A stretch of DNA of 64,000 nucleotides from Algibacter mikhailovii (GTDB lineage Bacteria; Bacteroidota; Bacteroidia; Flavobacteriales; Flavobacteriaceae): the NCBI RefSeq assembly GCF_014651495.1, contig NZ_BMWZ01000004.1, positions 248,001 to 312,000 on the forward strand. The letters are read 5' to 3'. This document shows, piece after piece, positions 17,008 through 25,254 of the stretch. Numbering within the stretch: position 1 is the first letter of the stretch; every line of letters starts with the position of its first letter. The notes under the pieces are model-generated. The model was not told the origin of the DNA. It saw only the letters and a list, made by a program, of their open reading frames with translations, and did no database searches. The position numbers were made by a program, and so were the translations under genes.

Positions 17008-17790
17008 ATGGATTTAAAACTCAATAACAAAAATGCATTAGTATGCGGAAGCACTCAAGGTATAGGAAAGGCAACGGCATTAGCCCTAGCCGAAGAAGGC
17101 GTAAACATTACCCTTGTTGCTAGAAATAGAGAAAAGCTTAAAGCTGTTTTAGCCGAATTGCCAAAACATGGCAACCACAATTATATTGTTGCCGACTTTT
17201 CAAACCCCAGAGAATTGCATGAGCAAGTCCTTAATTTTATAGAAAAAGAGCATGGGTTTCATATCCTAGTCAACAATACCGGCGGCCCAAGACCGGGTAA
17301 TATTTTAAATGCCTCATTATCTGAATTTGAAAATGCTTTTAATCAACATATAAAATGTAACCATTTATTAGCACAGGCTACTGTACCTTTTATGAAAGAA
17401 GTTGGTTTTGGCCGAATTATTAATATAGTTTCTACGTCTGTTAAGGAGCCTCTTGAAGGTCTTGGTGTGAGCAATACTATTAGAGGTGCGGTTGGCAATT
17501 GGAGTAAAACCCTATCCTTTGAATTGGCTCAATTTGGCATTACAGTAAATAACGTATTACCGGGTTTTACAGCAACAGAGCGCCTCACCGAAATTATAAA
17601 AATAAAAGCAGATTTTGAAGAAACTTCGGCTGAGGAAATGACAGAAATAATGAAAAATTACACTCCAATTAAACGCTTTGCTACCCCTGAAGAATTAGCC
17701 AACGTACTGGTGTTTTTAGCAAGCGAATCGGCCGCATATGTAAATGGCACAAGTATACCTGTTGATGGTGGCCGAACAAAATGTATCTAA
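17008..17790 (+). CDS. SDR family protein lacking the usual Tyr/Lys catalytic pair
   Basis: 260 residues with the classical short-chain dehydrogenase fold: CGSTQGIGKATALAL (GxxxGxG), LVARNREKL (Arg that would favour NADP), NNTGGPRPGN in the NNAG position, IINIVSTSVKEP with the Ser, and a C-terminal VNGTSIPVDGGRT. Where YxxxK is expected, 13 residues after the Ser, the sequence is SNTIR, so Tyr and Lys are replaced by Ser and Arg. A clade of FabG-like SDRs carries SNxxR there, so this looks like a family feature and not decay. Its reaction is unknown. It is in the kynurenine operon between the GNAT gene and the dioxygenase gene. Confidence 0.88.
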   Translation: MDLKLNNKNALVCGSTQGIGKATALALAEEGVNITLVARNREKLKAVLAELPKHGNHNYIVADFSNPRELHEQVLNFIEKEHGFHILVNNTGGPRPGNILNASLSEFENAFNQHIKCNHLLAQATVPFMKEVGFGRIINIVSTSVKEPLEGLGVSNTIRGAVGNWSKTLSFELAQFGITVNNVLPGFTATERLTEIIKIKADFEETSAEEMTEIMKNYTPIKRFATPEELANVLVFLASESAAYVNGTSIPVDGGRTKCI

Positions 17791-17799
17791 ATAAAATAT

Positions 17800-17840
17800 A
17801 AGAAATGCATAGGAAATGAGCGCGTTTCTTTTATTTTTTT
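17800..17840 (+). terminator. possible terminator within the kynurenine cluster
   Basis: AAGAAATGC at 17800-17808 can pair with GCGTTTCTT at 17822-17830 (one wobble), followed by a T-rich run. The loop is 13 nt and the stem AT-rich, so it is weak. If it works, the cluster has two transcripts, kynU-kmo-GNAT-SDR and haao-acmsd-OMT. Confidence 0.4.
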
Positions 17841-17938
17841 ACTTAATTTTAGAAACACAATCTGCGTGAATGATTATAGTCAGCTTAAGTTTAGCTTGAC
17901 AATAGGATTCAGAGGGGGCAGAAAAAAAAACAAAGAGC

Positions 17939-18472
17939 ATGAGTCATTTAACATCACCCATAAATTTTAAAGCTTGGATTGAAGAAAACAGGCATTTACT
18001 AAAGCCCCCTGTTGGGAATAAAGTAGTATGGAAAGATGGTGATTTTATCGTCATGGTTGTTGGTGGGCCTAATAATAGAAAAGATTATCACTATAACGAA
18101 ACTCCAGAGTTTTTTTATCAAGTTGAAGGAGATATTGTTTTAAAAATAATTGACAACGGCACGCCTAAAGATGTACATATAAAGGAGGGCGATATTTATT
18201 TATTACCTCCAAAAGTACCACACTCTCCGCAACGTGGCCCTAACACCGTTGGATTGGTTATAGAATATAAAAGACCGGAAGGCATGCGTGATGCCTTACT
18301 TTGGTTTTGTGAACACTGTGTTACTAAACTCTATGAAGAGGATTTTACCTTAGAGAATATTGAAACCGATATGCCCAAAATTTTTGACACCTATTACAGC
18401 GATAAGAACAAACGAAGCTGCCCCAATTGTGGAGAAATCATGGAACCACCTAAAAAAGTAAAAATAGATTAA
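17939..18472 (+). CDS. nbaC: 3-hydroxyanthranilate 3,4-dioxygenase
   Basis: 177 residues, a cupin ring-cleaving enzyme that opens 3-hydroxyanthranilate to 2-amino-3-carboxymuconate semialdehyde using Fe(II) and O2. Iron ligands are visible as HYNETPEFFYQVEGD (His and Glu) and LPPKVPHSPQRGP (second His, plus the conserved Arg that binds substrate). The C-terminus has two CxxC pairs (FCEHC and CPNCG), the rubredoxin-like second iron site found in bacterial enzymes and absent in animal ones. It lies 148 bp after the SDR gene, behind a weak terminator-like hairpin. Confidence 0.94.
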   Translation: MSHLTSPINFKAWIEENRHLLKPPVGNKVVWKDGDFIVMVVGGPNNRKDYHYNETPEFFYQVEGDIVLKIIDNGTPKDVHIKEGDIYLLPPKVPHSPQRGPNTVGLVIEYKRPEGMRDALLWFCEHCVTKLYEEDFTLENIETDMPKIFDTYYSDKNKRSCPNCGEIMEPPKKVKID

Positions 18473-18481
18473 AATAAAAAA

Positions 18482-18557
18482 CGTCATTTCGAGGAAGTTA
18501 TGACGAAGTAATCTTTTAATAATAAACAAATTGCCACGGCTAGTGCCTCGCAATGAC
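18482..18557. repeat. palindromic REP-like interspersed repeat
   Basis: Outer arms GTCATTTCGAGG (18483-18494) and CCTCGCAATGAC (18546-18557) are inverted copies with one mismatch. Inner sequence includes GACGAAGTAATCTT, which resembles the GACGAAGCAATCT core of an imperfect palindromic repeat common in Bacteroidota and other genomes. Only one copy occurs in this window. It fills the gap between the dioxygenase and decarboxylase genes and supplies an upstream in-frame ATG that should not be taken as the decarboxylase start. Confidence 0.75.
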
Positions 18558-18560
18558 AAC

Positions 18561-19646
18561 ATGGAAAAGCGAAAACTTAGAATTAATGGTCATTCCCATT
18601 TACTTCCGTACCCGGAAGAGATTCCTGATTTCATGCATGAAAAGGGGATTTTTTGGGTAGATAAAGACCGAAAGTTTATGCTACAAAAAGATTGGAAACG
18701 GCCTGTTACTGATTCTAGTTTCTTTTTAGATGAAAAACTAGAATGGATGGCACACAATAAGCTAGATCATGCAGTTGTTCTAAATCTTTCGCAGTTATAT
18801 GGTAATGGTTTGCGTGTTGAAGAAATGAAAAAGGCGCTTAGATTCCAAAATGATTTTAATGCCGGTATTCAGCATGAACACCCTAGTAAATTCACCTGCG
18901 GTTTTGTGGTACACCCGGGTTTTGTAAGAAGTGCTTGTTGGGAAATTGAGCGCTGCGTCGAACAACATGGTATGCAACTATTGTGCTTGCCAACACATTA
19001 TATGGACACTATTGGCACTTGGCGCTGCATATTTGATGAAGAAAACGAACCAATTTTTGAATTGGCAAATCAATATAATTTGGCCGTAGAAATACATCCC
19101 TATGATGGCGAAAAATTCATAAAACTAGAAAACACCTCATGGCGTTTCCATTTAATTTGGATGTTAGCACAATGTGCCGATGCCTATCATTTTTTAACCT
19201 TAAATGGGTATCAAGAAAAATACCCTAATATGCGCACTTGTTTTGCACATGGTGGACAATTGGCCCAAATTAATTTAGGACGACGTATTCAAGGCTTTGA
19301 TGGCAGACCAGATTTATTTGAAGGCAAGCACCACCCTAGGAAAGCTGTTGGCCATAAAAACATCTTCTTTGACACTTTGGTTCATGATACGGGTGGTTTA
19401 GAATTACTAATTAGAAATCACGGCTCAAAACAAGTTATTATGGGACTAGATGATCCCTACCCACTTGGTGAAATGGAGAGCGATAAGCAGTCTTCCTACC
19501 CCGGAAAAATATTAGACTTGGCCATGAAAAGAGAGATCATTAACCAAGACCAATATCATGCCATTTGGGAGGATAATGTGATTCAATGGTTATGTGGCGA
19601 TAATCAAGCAGAAAAAGAAAAACTAATAAAAAGAATTTTAAATTAA
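18561..19646 (+). CDS. nbaD: ACMSD-type amidohydrolase (2-amino-3-carboxymuconate-6-semialdehyde decarboxylase)
   Basis: 361 residues from the ATG at 18561. An ATG ten codons upstream lies inside the palindromic repeat and encodes a non-conserved leader, so it is rejected. The TIM-barrel amidohydrolase-2 fold is shown by NGHSHLLPYPEE (metal His-x-His), EIHPYDGE, CFAHGGQLAQ and VIMGLDDPYPLGE (metal Asp and the DxPxPLGE signature of ACMSD). It would decarboxylate the product of the upstream dioxygenase, diverting it from quinolinate and NAD synthesis to catabolism through 2-aminomuconate. Its stop overlaps the next start by 1 bp. Confidence 0.9.
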   Translation: MEKRKLRINGHSHLLPYPEEIPDFMHEKGIFWVDKDRKFMLQKDWKRPVTDSSFFLDEKLEWMAHNKLDHAVVLNLSQLYGNGLRVEEMKKALRFQNDFNAGIQHEHPSKFTCGFVVHPGFVRSACWEIERCVEQHGMQLLCLPTHYMDTIGTWRCIFDEENEPIFELANQYNLAVEIHPYDGEKFIKLENTSWRFHLIWMLAQCADAYHFLTLNGYQEKYPNMRTCFAHGGQLAQINLGRRIQGFDGRPDLFEGKHHPRKAVGHKNIFFDTLVHDTGGLELLIRNHGSKQVIMGLDDPYPLGEMESDKQSSYPGKILDLAMKREIINQDQYHAIWEDNVIQWLCGDNQAEKEKLIKRILN

Positions 19647-20290
19647 TGCATTTTATAGCAGAAAACTTGGATGACTATGTGGTAGAACATTCTGAAAATG
19701 AACCTGTTTTACTACAACAATTAACACGTGAAACCTATCAGAAAATATTACAGCCCAGAATGCTTAGCGGCCATTATCAAGGTCGTATATTAAGTATGAT
19801 TTCCAAATTAGTGAACCCTAAAAGCATTCTTGAAATTGGAACTTATACAGGTTATTCCGCCCTATGCCTAGCTGAAGGTTTACAAGATTCTGGCACATTA
19901 CATACCATTGATATTAATGAAGAATTGGTTTACTTTCAACGAAAATATTTCGATCGATCAGAATATGGAGCTCAAATTCATCAACATTTAGGAGATGCTT
20001 TAGATATTATACCCAAACTAGATAAAACTTTTGATTTAGTCTTTATTGACGCCGATAAAGAGAACTACTCCAATTACTTTCATGTGATTATTGATAGGCT
20101 CAATACTGGAGGTATTATTTTATCGGATAATGTATTATGGAGTGGAAAAGTTTTAGAAAAATCCTTTAAAAAAGATGATACTTCAACACCTGCACTTATA
20201 AAATACAATGCCTTACTAAAAGCAGACACACGGGTTGAAACGGTAGTATTACCTATTAGAGATGGTTTAACGATAAGTAGAAAAATATAA
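19646..20290 (+). CDS. class I O-methyltransferase (caffeoyl-CoA type)
   Basis: 214 residues, Methyltransf_3 fold: ILEIGTYTGYSALCLAEGL (motif I), LHTIDINEELV (acidic ribose ligand), FDLVFIDADKENYSNYF (catalytic metal Asp, characteristic of the cation-dependent OMT family), IILSDNVLWSGKV and a final RDGLTISRK. Members methylate catechol-like hydroxyls. It is joined to the ACMSD gene by a TAATG overlap, so it belongs to the kynurenine operon; a catechol or 3-hydroxylated kynurenine intermediate is a possible substrate, though this is inference. Confidence 0.88.
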   Translation: MHFIAENLDDYVVEHSENEPVLLQQLTRETYQKILQPRMLSGHYQGRILSMISKLVNPKSILEIGTYTGYSALCLAEGLQDSGTLHTIDINEELVYFQRKYFDRSEYGAQIHQHLGDALDIIPKLDKTFDLVFIDADKENYSNYFHVIIDRLNTGGIILSDNVLWSGKVLEKSFKKDDTSTPALIKYNALLKADTRVETVVLPIRDGLTISRKI

Positions 20291-20299
20291 TTACAACCT

Positions 20300-20950
20300 T
20301 TAAGAGGCACATGTTAAACTGTCAAAGGCAGTTCGAGCCCTAAGCGCATTTGCTTTTAAAGCAATTAAGTTTCTTATTGTTCTAACAAGTAATTCTTTAT
20401 CTAATGGTTTTGATATAACATCTGTGAAGCCCAAATTCAGCTTATCTTTAAACAAATCATAAGAAATGTCATTGGTCAATGCTATTATCGGTATTTGACT
20501 ATTTAGCTGACGTATGGCGATAGTTGACTCATCACCATTCATGATAGGCATATTAATATCCATTAATATCAAATCATATTGCCCCGCTTCAAAAGCACAG
20601 AGTGCTTCCCATCCATTTTTAACACTATCAATTTTATAATTTTCCTTTTGAATTAAACTACTAATTAAACTTTGTTCATCCTTATTATCTTCTGCCAACA
20701 ATATGGTTATGTCCTTCGTTTTTTGGAATAAAGTTCTTGAATAGTGTAGTTTATCGTTCTTTTCTATCCCAGAAGTTCCAAGAGGTTCTACTTTTACATT
20801 TGAAGCCAATGGTTGCTCCTTTTCAGCAAGGCTCTTGTTCGTGTTAGCCCTAGCTTCTACTGCCCTACTTTGGTTTTTTATGGTTTTTAGAGCCTTTAAT
20901 CTGCGTTTAAAATATAAAGACAGGATACGATAAATTACATTCTTTTTCAT
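20300..20950 (-). CDS. response regulator receiver protein with N-terminal extension
   Basis: 216 residues. The C-terminal 130 form a complete receiver domain: ILLAEDNKDEQS (acidic pocket), LILMDINMPIMNG (phosphorylated Asp), IIALTND (Thr) and DVISKPLDKELL (Lys). The first 80 residues are basic, then low-complexity and probably disordered (MKKNVIYRILSLYFKRRL, EARANTNKSLAEKEQPL). There is no output domain and no kinase is adjacent. It converges with the O-methyltransferase gene, with 9 bp between stops. Likely a CheY-like or phosphorelay receiver, partner unknown. Confidence 0.82.
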   Translation of the reverse strand: MKKNVIYRILSLYFKRRLKALKTIKNQSRAVEARANTNKSLAEKEQPLASNVKVEPLGTSGIEKNDKLHYSRTLFQKTKDITILLAEDNKDEQSLISSLIQKENYKIDSVKNGWEALCAFEAGQYDLILMDINMPIMNGDESTIAIRQLNSQIPIIALTNDISYDLFKDKLNLGFTDVISKPLDKELLVRTIRNLIALKANALRARTAFDSLTCAS

Positions 20951-21021
20951 AGGCTAAATACTTAGTTTTGGGATAACTAAGCTATAAAACAAAAAAAAAT
21001 CTTAAGATTTAAAATAAAAAA

Positions 21022-21037
21022 AATCGCTGAAGCGATT
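21022..21037 (-). terminator. probable terminator after tatA
   Basis: AATCGC (21022-21027) pairs with GCGATT (21032-21037) around a TGAA loop. Read on the minus strand it is followed by a run of T (complement of 21010-21021). It lies 60 bp past the tatA stop. Confidence 0.55.
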
Positions 21038-21096
21038 GATTTAATTGACAAAGAAAAACTACTAACCGTATTAATCGATAAAAAACATGGATCTAT

Positions 21097-21387
21097 TTAA
21101 AATTTCCGCTTCACTGAACCCGTAAAGTCCTCTAAATCATCTTTTACCTTGTTCAATTCCTTTTTTACATCGGAAGTAACACCTGTAACATCGATGCCAT
21201 TGCTATCCGCAGTTTTGGTTATCTCATGTTTTATATCGTTGGTAGCGTCCTTTAGGGTTCGCATACCCTTACCCATACCACGTGCTATTTCTGGTAACTT
21301 ATCCGCACCAAAAATCATAATGACAATAAATAGTATAAAAGCTATTTCTGCTCCACTTATAAATAAGAATGTTACTTGTTGTATCAC
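21097..21387 (-). CDS. tatA: Sec-independent protein translocase TatA
   Basis: 96 residues. One N-terminal membrane helix (GAEIAFILFIVIMIFG) is followed by the TatA/B hinge and amphipathic helix FGADKLPEIARGMGKGMR, then a charged helical tail. It forms the pore-lining part of the twin-arginine translocase. Only tatA is here; tatC would be elsewhere. A likely client in this window is the RR-signal TIM-barrel protein at 1044-1994. The gene has its own position between two terminators. Confidence 0.92.
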   Translation of the reverse strand: MIQQVTFLFISGAEIAFILFIVIMIFGADKLPEIARGMGKGMRTLKDATNDIKHEITKTADSNGIDVTGVTSDVKKELNKVKDDLEDFTGSVKRKF

Positions 21388-21422
21388 AGCACAAATATAG
21401 TAAGTTGTTTTGTTAGAATAAA

Positions 21423-21451
21423 AAAAAGCCGATTTTAAAAATCGGCTTTTT
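21423..21451 (-). terminator. rho-independent terminator of the M1 peptidase gene
   Basis: An 11-bp stem (21423-21433 with 21441-21451) around a 7-nt loop with A-rich and T-rich arms, starting 7 bp past the M1 peptidase stop on the minus strand and 36 bp upstream of tatA. It would separate tatA from the M1 transcript. Confidence 0.8.
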
Positions 21452-21457
21452 CAAGTT

Positions 21458-23770
21458 TTATCCTTTAACCTTTTGTTTAAATTTATCAAAATCACTCTCG
21501 GATGCTTTCTTTGGCCAAGAATTATTAGTTGTATCAATATCGGCTGTTTCTTCATTAGGATCTATGATAATCGAAACTATTTCCTTATCTGATGCAATAG
21601 CCTGGCTTACTTCATTATCATTAAGCCTCCATATTTGCGCAGGATAGGTCACTAATTTAGTTGTACCATCTGCATAAGTATATTCCACTATAATAGGCAT
21701 AACCAAACCTCCTGGTTTTTCAAAAGTAATGTTGTAAAAGTATTTCGGACTTTTAATATTTTCACGTTCTTCAGCCGTAAAATTATCCATGAGATATTCT
21801 TTTACTGGTTGGGCATTATCCAATAGACTTCCAGTACTCATACTCTCTTTATAGTCTTCACTGCCTTCTTCAACCATAAATACTAAAGGTACCAATTGCT
21901 CTCTGGTATAGCCTCTTTCTTCCATAATTTCCCTCATATAGGCATTTGGTTCATTTGAAACATAAAACTTTTTCACATCTTTTATGCCAATATCAACCCA
22001 GTCTGTAGTATAAAACCATCCTCTCCAATACCAATCTAAATCAACAGCGGAAGCGTCTTCCATTGTTCTAAAAAAGTCTTCTGGAGTAGGGTGTTTAAAC
22101 ATCCATCTTTGTGCATAGGTTTTGAATGCATAATCAAATAATTCACGGCCCATGACTGTTTCTCTCAAAATGTTTAGCGCAGTTGCTGGCTTGCCATAAG
22201 CGTTATTTCCAAACTGGTACGTATTAAGACCTTTAGTCATTATAGGCGCAATAAAATCTTGATCCCCTCCCATGTAAGGTACAATCATTTTTGCTGGTCC
22301 TCTATCTGATGGAAAATGTGCATCTTTTGCTGACAATGCCGATGGGTATTTTTCACCAAAATCTTGTTCTGCCACATACTGTACAAAAGTGTTTAAACCT
22401 TCGTCCATCCAAGTCCATTGACGTTCATCACTATTTACAATCATAGGAAAAAAGTTATGTCCTACCTCATGAATAATCACTCCCATCATGCCATACTTAA
22501 CGCGGTCACTATAAGAACCGTCCTCTGCAGGTCTCCCATAATTCCAGCATATCATAGGATACTCCATACCTTGTCTTTTGGCATGCACTGAAATAGCCTT
22601 GTGATATGGATAATCAAAAGTCATTCTTGAATAAGATTCTAAAGTACTTGCAACTGCCTTGGTAGACCATTCTTCCCAAAGTGGGTTCCCCTCTTTAGGA
22701 TACAAAGACACCGCCATTTTATCTTTCCCTCCAATCTTAACGGCCATCATATCTAAAATAAACTTTCTAGAAGTGGCAAATCCGAAATCTCGAACATTCT
22801 CTGCCTTTAGTTTCCAGGTCTTCGTTTCTTTTGAAAAACCTTTTTCTTTAGCCTCAACTTCCTCCTGACTAACGATTATTACAGGCTCAGTAAACGATTT
22901 TTTAGCTTCTTCAAAGCGCTTCATCATTGTTTTTGAATAGACCTCTTTGCGGTTCATTAAAACCCCAGTTCCATCTAAAACATGATCAGCAGGTACGGTA
23001 ATGTTCACCTCATAATCACCAAATGGCAAGGCAAACTCATCCCGCCCCCAGAATTGTGAATTCTGCCAGCCTTCAACGTCACTATATACCGCCATTCTTG
23101 GAAAAAATTGTGCAATAACGTAGGCTCTATTCTTATCTTTTGGAAAATACTCATAACCTGAACGTCCATCTTCTTTAACATGGTCATTTATATTATACCA
23201 CCATTTAATTGAGAATGAATACTTCTCTCCATGTTTTAAGGTTTTGGGCAATTCAATCCGCATCATGGTTCTATTAATCATATGAGTTAGCGGTTTACCA
23301 CTAGTATCCTTTACTTCCAATATATTAAAACCTCTTTCTAAAGGTTTGGTCATAAATTTTGAAGTAAAATCTTTAGGTCGCATGACAGGCGCAATAGCAC
23401 TTCCTTCAATTAATGGCGACTTAGAATCTGCGGCTCTTTTATTTTGGTCTAATTGCACCCATAAGTACTTTAATTCGTCTGGCGAATTATTAGTATAGGT
23501 AATGGTTTCAAATCCAGAAATTCTAGCATTTTCATCATCTAATACAATATCCATTTCATAATCTGCCTGTTGCTGATAATAAGCTGAACCTGGGGCACCA
23601 GAGGCTGCCCGATACATATTTGGCGTAGAAAACTCATCATATAATTGTTTAAATTTATTGGTATTTCTATGACCCGTTTTTACTTCTTTTACTTCCTGAA
23701 CGTCCTCTTGTGCATAAAGTCCTGAGGACAATAAAGCCAGCATGAAACAGCTATAAGCAATTTTTCTCAT
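21458..23770 (-). CDS. secreted M1 family metallopeptidase
   Basis: 770 residues with a signal peptide ending GLYAQ. An M1 N-terminal beta domain is followed by the gluzincin core: VIIHEVGHNFFPMIVNSDERQWTWMDEGLNTFVQ contains HExxH (about residues 433-437) and the third zinc ligand Glu 19 residues later. The usual GxMEN exopeptidase motif is present only in altered form as GMEYPMICW, which is seen in a Bacteroidota subgroup of M1 proteins. Expected role: aminopeptidase acting on peptides in the periplasm or at the outer membrane. Upstream on the same strand is a DUF6702 gene, behind a hairpin. Confidence 0.9.
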   Translation of the reverse strand: MRKIAYSCFMLALLSSGLYAQEDVQEVKEVKTGHRNTNKFKQLYDEFSTPNMYRAASGAPGSAYYQQQADYEMDIVLDDENARISGFETITYTNNSPDELKYLWVQLDQNKRAADSKSPLIEGSAIAPVMRPKDFTSKFMTKPLERGFNILEVKDTSGKPLTHMINRTMMRIELPKTLKHGEKYSFSIKWWYNINDHVKEDGRSGYEYFPKDKNRAYVIAQFFPRMAVYSDVEGWQNSQFWGRDEFALPFGDYEVNITVPADHVLDGTGVLMNRKEVYSKTMMKRFEEAKKSFTEPVIIVSQEEVEAKEKGFSKETKTWKLKAENVRDFGFATSRKFILDMMAVKIGGKDKMAVSLYPKEGNPLWEEWSTKAVASTLESYSRMTFDYPYHKAISVHAKRQGMEYPMICWNYGRPAEDGSYSDRVKYGMMGVIIHEVGHNFFPMIVNSDERQWTWMDEGLNTFVQYVAEQDFGEKYPSALSAKDAHFPSDRGPAKMIVPYMGGDQDFIAPIMTKGLNTYQFGNNAYGKPATALNILRETVMGRELFDYAFKTYAQRWMFKHPTPEDFFRTMEDASAVDLDWYWRGWFYTTDWVDIGIKDVKKFYVSNEPNAYMREIMEERGYTREQLVPLVFMVEEGSEDYKESMSTGSLLDNAQPVKEYLMDNFTAEERENIKSPKYFYNITFEKPGGLVMPIIVEYTYADGTTKLVTYPAQIWRLNDNEVSQAIASDKEIVSIIIDPNEETADIDTTNNSWPKKASESDFDKFKQKVKG

Positions 23771-23795
23771 TGATATTCTTCTATTAAATTATAAA

Positions 23796-23816
23796 AAAGC
23801 ACGTTTTCCGTGCTTT
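23796..23816 (-). terminator. hairpin between the DUF6702 and M1 genes
   Basis: AAAGCACG (23796-23803) pairs perfectly with CGTGCTTT (23809-23816) over a 5-nt loop, with TTTTATAATTT next on the minus strand. It lies 64 bp beyond the DUF6702 stop and 26 bp before the M1 start, so it could be a terminator or an attenuator for M1. Confidence 0.65.
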
Positions 23817-23879
23817 GTGATAACAAATTTTTACAAAAATTTCTCGAAAGTAATAATTTAGACAGGCATTTAGCGTATT

Positions 23880-24377
23880 TTAATTAAATTTTAACACTGC
23901 ACTTGCCTTTTGAGGATAGAAAATAAAGCTTTTCTGTTTGTCATTGATTTTTGTCTTAACAATATTTTGCTGGTCTTCAAATACATCAAATAATAGACTA
24001 TTACTTACTTCAAAGGTTTCAATAGTCTTGACATTATCAATTTCAAGATAACAGCGCACAATATCTGCATCATATTCTTTACCTAAAAACACGAGTTGAG
24101 ATGCTTTACTATTTATTTTAATTTTTAGTTTTTCTTTTAAATAACGCCCCATATAAAGGTCTACATTTTTAGACTCATTATCGCCTCCAAGTACTAAACT
24201 ATCATCATAGCGTTCTCTCAATAATCTTTCAAAATCATCAATAAAAATCCTAGATGTTATTTGAACTGCTTCCTTATCTTGTATATAGTTAATTTGCGTT
24301 ACACTTATATAATACTTATGTATGCCTGAAAATGCAAGCAAAGGTATAAGCATAAAAAAAATAATTGTCCTTAACAT
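23880..24377 (-). CDS. DUF6702 family secreted protein
   Basis: 165 residues from the ATG at 24377 (MLRTIIFFMLIPLLAF); eight codons of extra open frame upstream are less likely. After the signal peptide come HKYYISVTQINYIQDKEAVQITSRIFIDDFE, the hallmark of DUF6702, and later a C-terminal strand pair ending KSFIFYPQKASAVLKFN. The family is a predicted periplasmic beta protein of unknown function that in Bacteroidota often sits beside M1 peptidase and CarboxypepD_reg-like genes, exactly as here. Confidence 0.78.
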   Translation of the reverse strand: MLRTIIFFMLIPLLAFSGIHKYYISVTQINYIQDKEAVQITSRIFIDDFERLLRERYDDSLVLGGDNESKNVDLYMGRYLKEKLKIKINSKASQLVFLGKEYDADIVRCYLEIDNVKTIETFEVSNSLLFDVFEDQQNIVKTKINDKQKSFIFYPQKASAVLKFN

Positions 24378-24475
24378 TCTAACGTCATTAAATTTTAGCA
24401 AAAATACATTAATAGGAATAACTCCTGCACTTAGATTTCATTATCATACAGCCATCCTTAAAAAACCGTCCAAAA

Positions 24476-25249
24476 TCAATTCTTATTCTGCGTTCTATTC
24501 TGGACATATTGCACATATTTCTTTTCCATAAAAACCAGAACTTCTAAGTCTGTTTTATTATTACATGCATTCATAAAATCCTTGTCATCCATACAGAAAT
24601 AAAAATAATCCATTCTAACGTCTTCATCCAATGGATTTAGAACAAAAAATTCGTCGGATAAGCCCGACCTAATACGTCTCATAAGCGCATCTTTTCGTTC
24701 AATTCGCACATGTTCCTTAATCTCTTTTGTTCTTCCTGAAATGCCATTCAATATAGGGTTTAGAGGCATAAACCCGCCACCTGTGGTAGCCTCATGTAAT
24801 CTTCGCTCACTTTGTGTGGCCTGTTTCCCTGTATACCCCACAATACCAACATCATAAAAATTAATAGGTGCTTTACCCTCTGTATTTTGAATATCAGATA
24901 GTAAATCTCCAGTTAAGACTTTCCCTACCAGTACTTCATTTAAGACATTTATTTGCTCCTCAAGGTGTACTAAAAGTATTTTAGATTGCATTAGTTCTGT
25001 TGAGATTACAATGCTTTTGGGTACGAATTGTATGGAAGAAAACATTATAGTGTCATTTAATTTTGCAACCATTTTGAAATGACCATCCTTGTTTGTCGTT
25101 GTATATCGTTGCGATGTTTGATTAATAACATGAATATTTTCGGTATCCAAATGGGCATCACTAACCACCGTGCCATGAAATTCAACGGTTTGCGCCATAG
25201 ACAATAGCGAAAAAAAAAGCATCACAAATACGTGCAACTCTCGTTTCAA
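24476..25249 (-). CDS. CarboxypepD_reg-like domain secreted protein (copy A)
   Basis: 257 residues. A signal peptide ending SMAQ is followed by an approximately 85-residue carboxypeptidase-regulatory-like beta sandwich (VEFHGTVVSDAHLDTENIHV, TTTNKDGHFKMVAKLNDTIMFSSIQF), as found at the N-terminus of SusC-type receptors. The rest is a polar helical segment with no plug or barrel, so it is not a TonB-dependent receptor. It has a full-length paralogue immediately upstream (25342-26136). The C-terminus ends in charged helices with DEDVRMDYFYFC. Function unknown. Confidence 0.72.
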   Translation of the reverse strand: MKRELHVFVMLFFSLLSMAQTVEFHGTVVSDAHLDTENIHVINQTSQRYTTTNKDGHFKMVAKLNDTIMFSSIQFVPKSIVISTELMQSKILLVHLEEQINVLNEVLVGKVLTGDLLSDIQNTEGKAPINFYDVGIVGYTGKQATQSERRLHEATTGGGFMPLNPILNGISGRTKEIKEHVRIERKDALMRRIRSGLSDEFFVLNPLDEDVRMDYFYFCMDDKDFMNACNNKTDLEVLVFMEKKYVQYVQNRTQNKN

Positions 25250-25254
25250 AACCA

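Noticed and set aside
18531-18560. Upstream ATG of the ACMSD-type gene
   Set aside because: It lies inside the palindromic repeat and the extra ten residues are not conserved.
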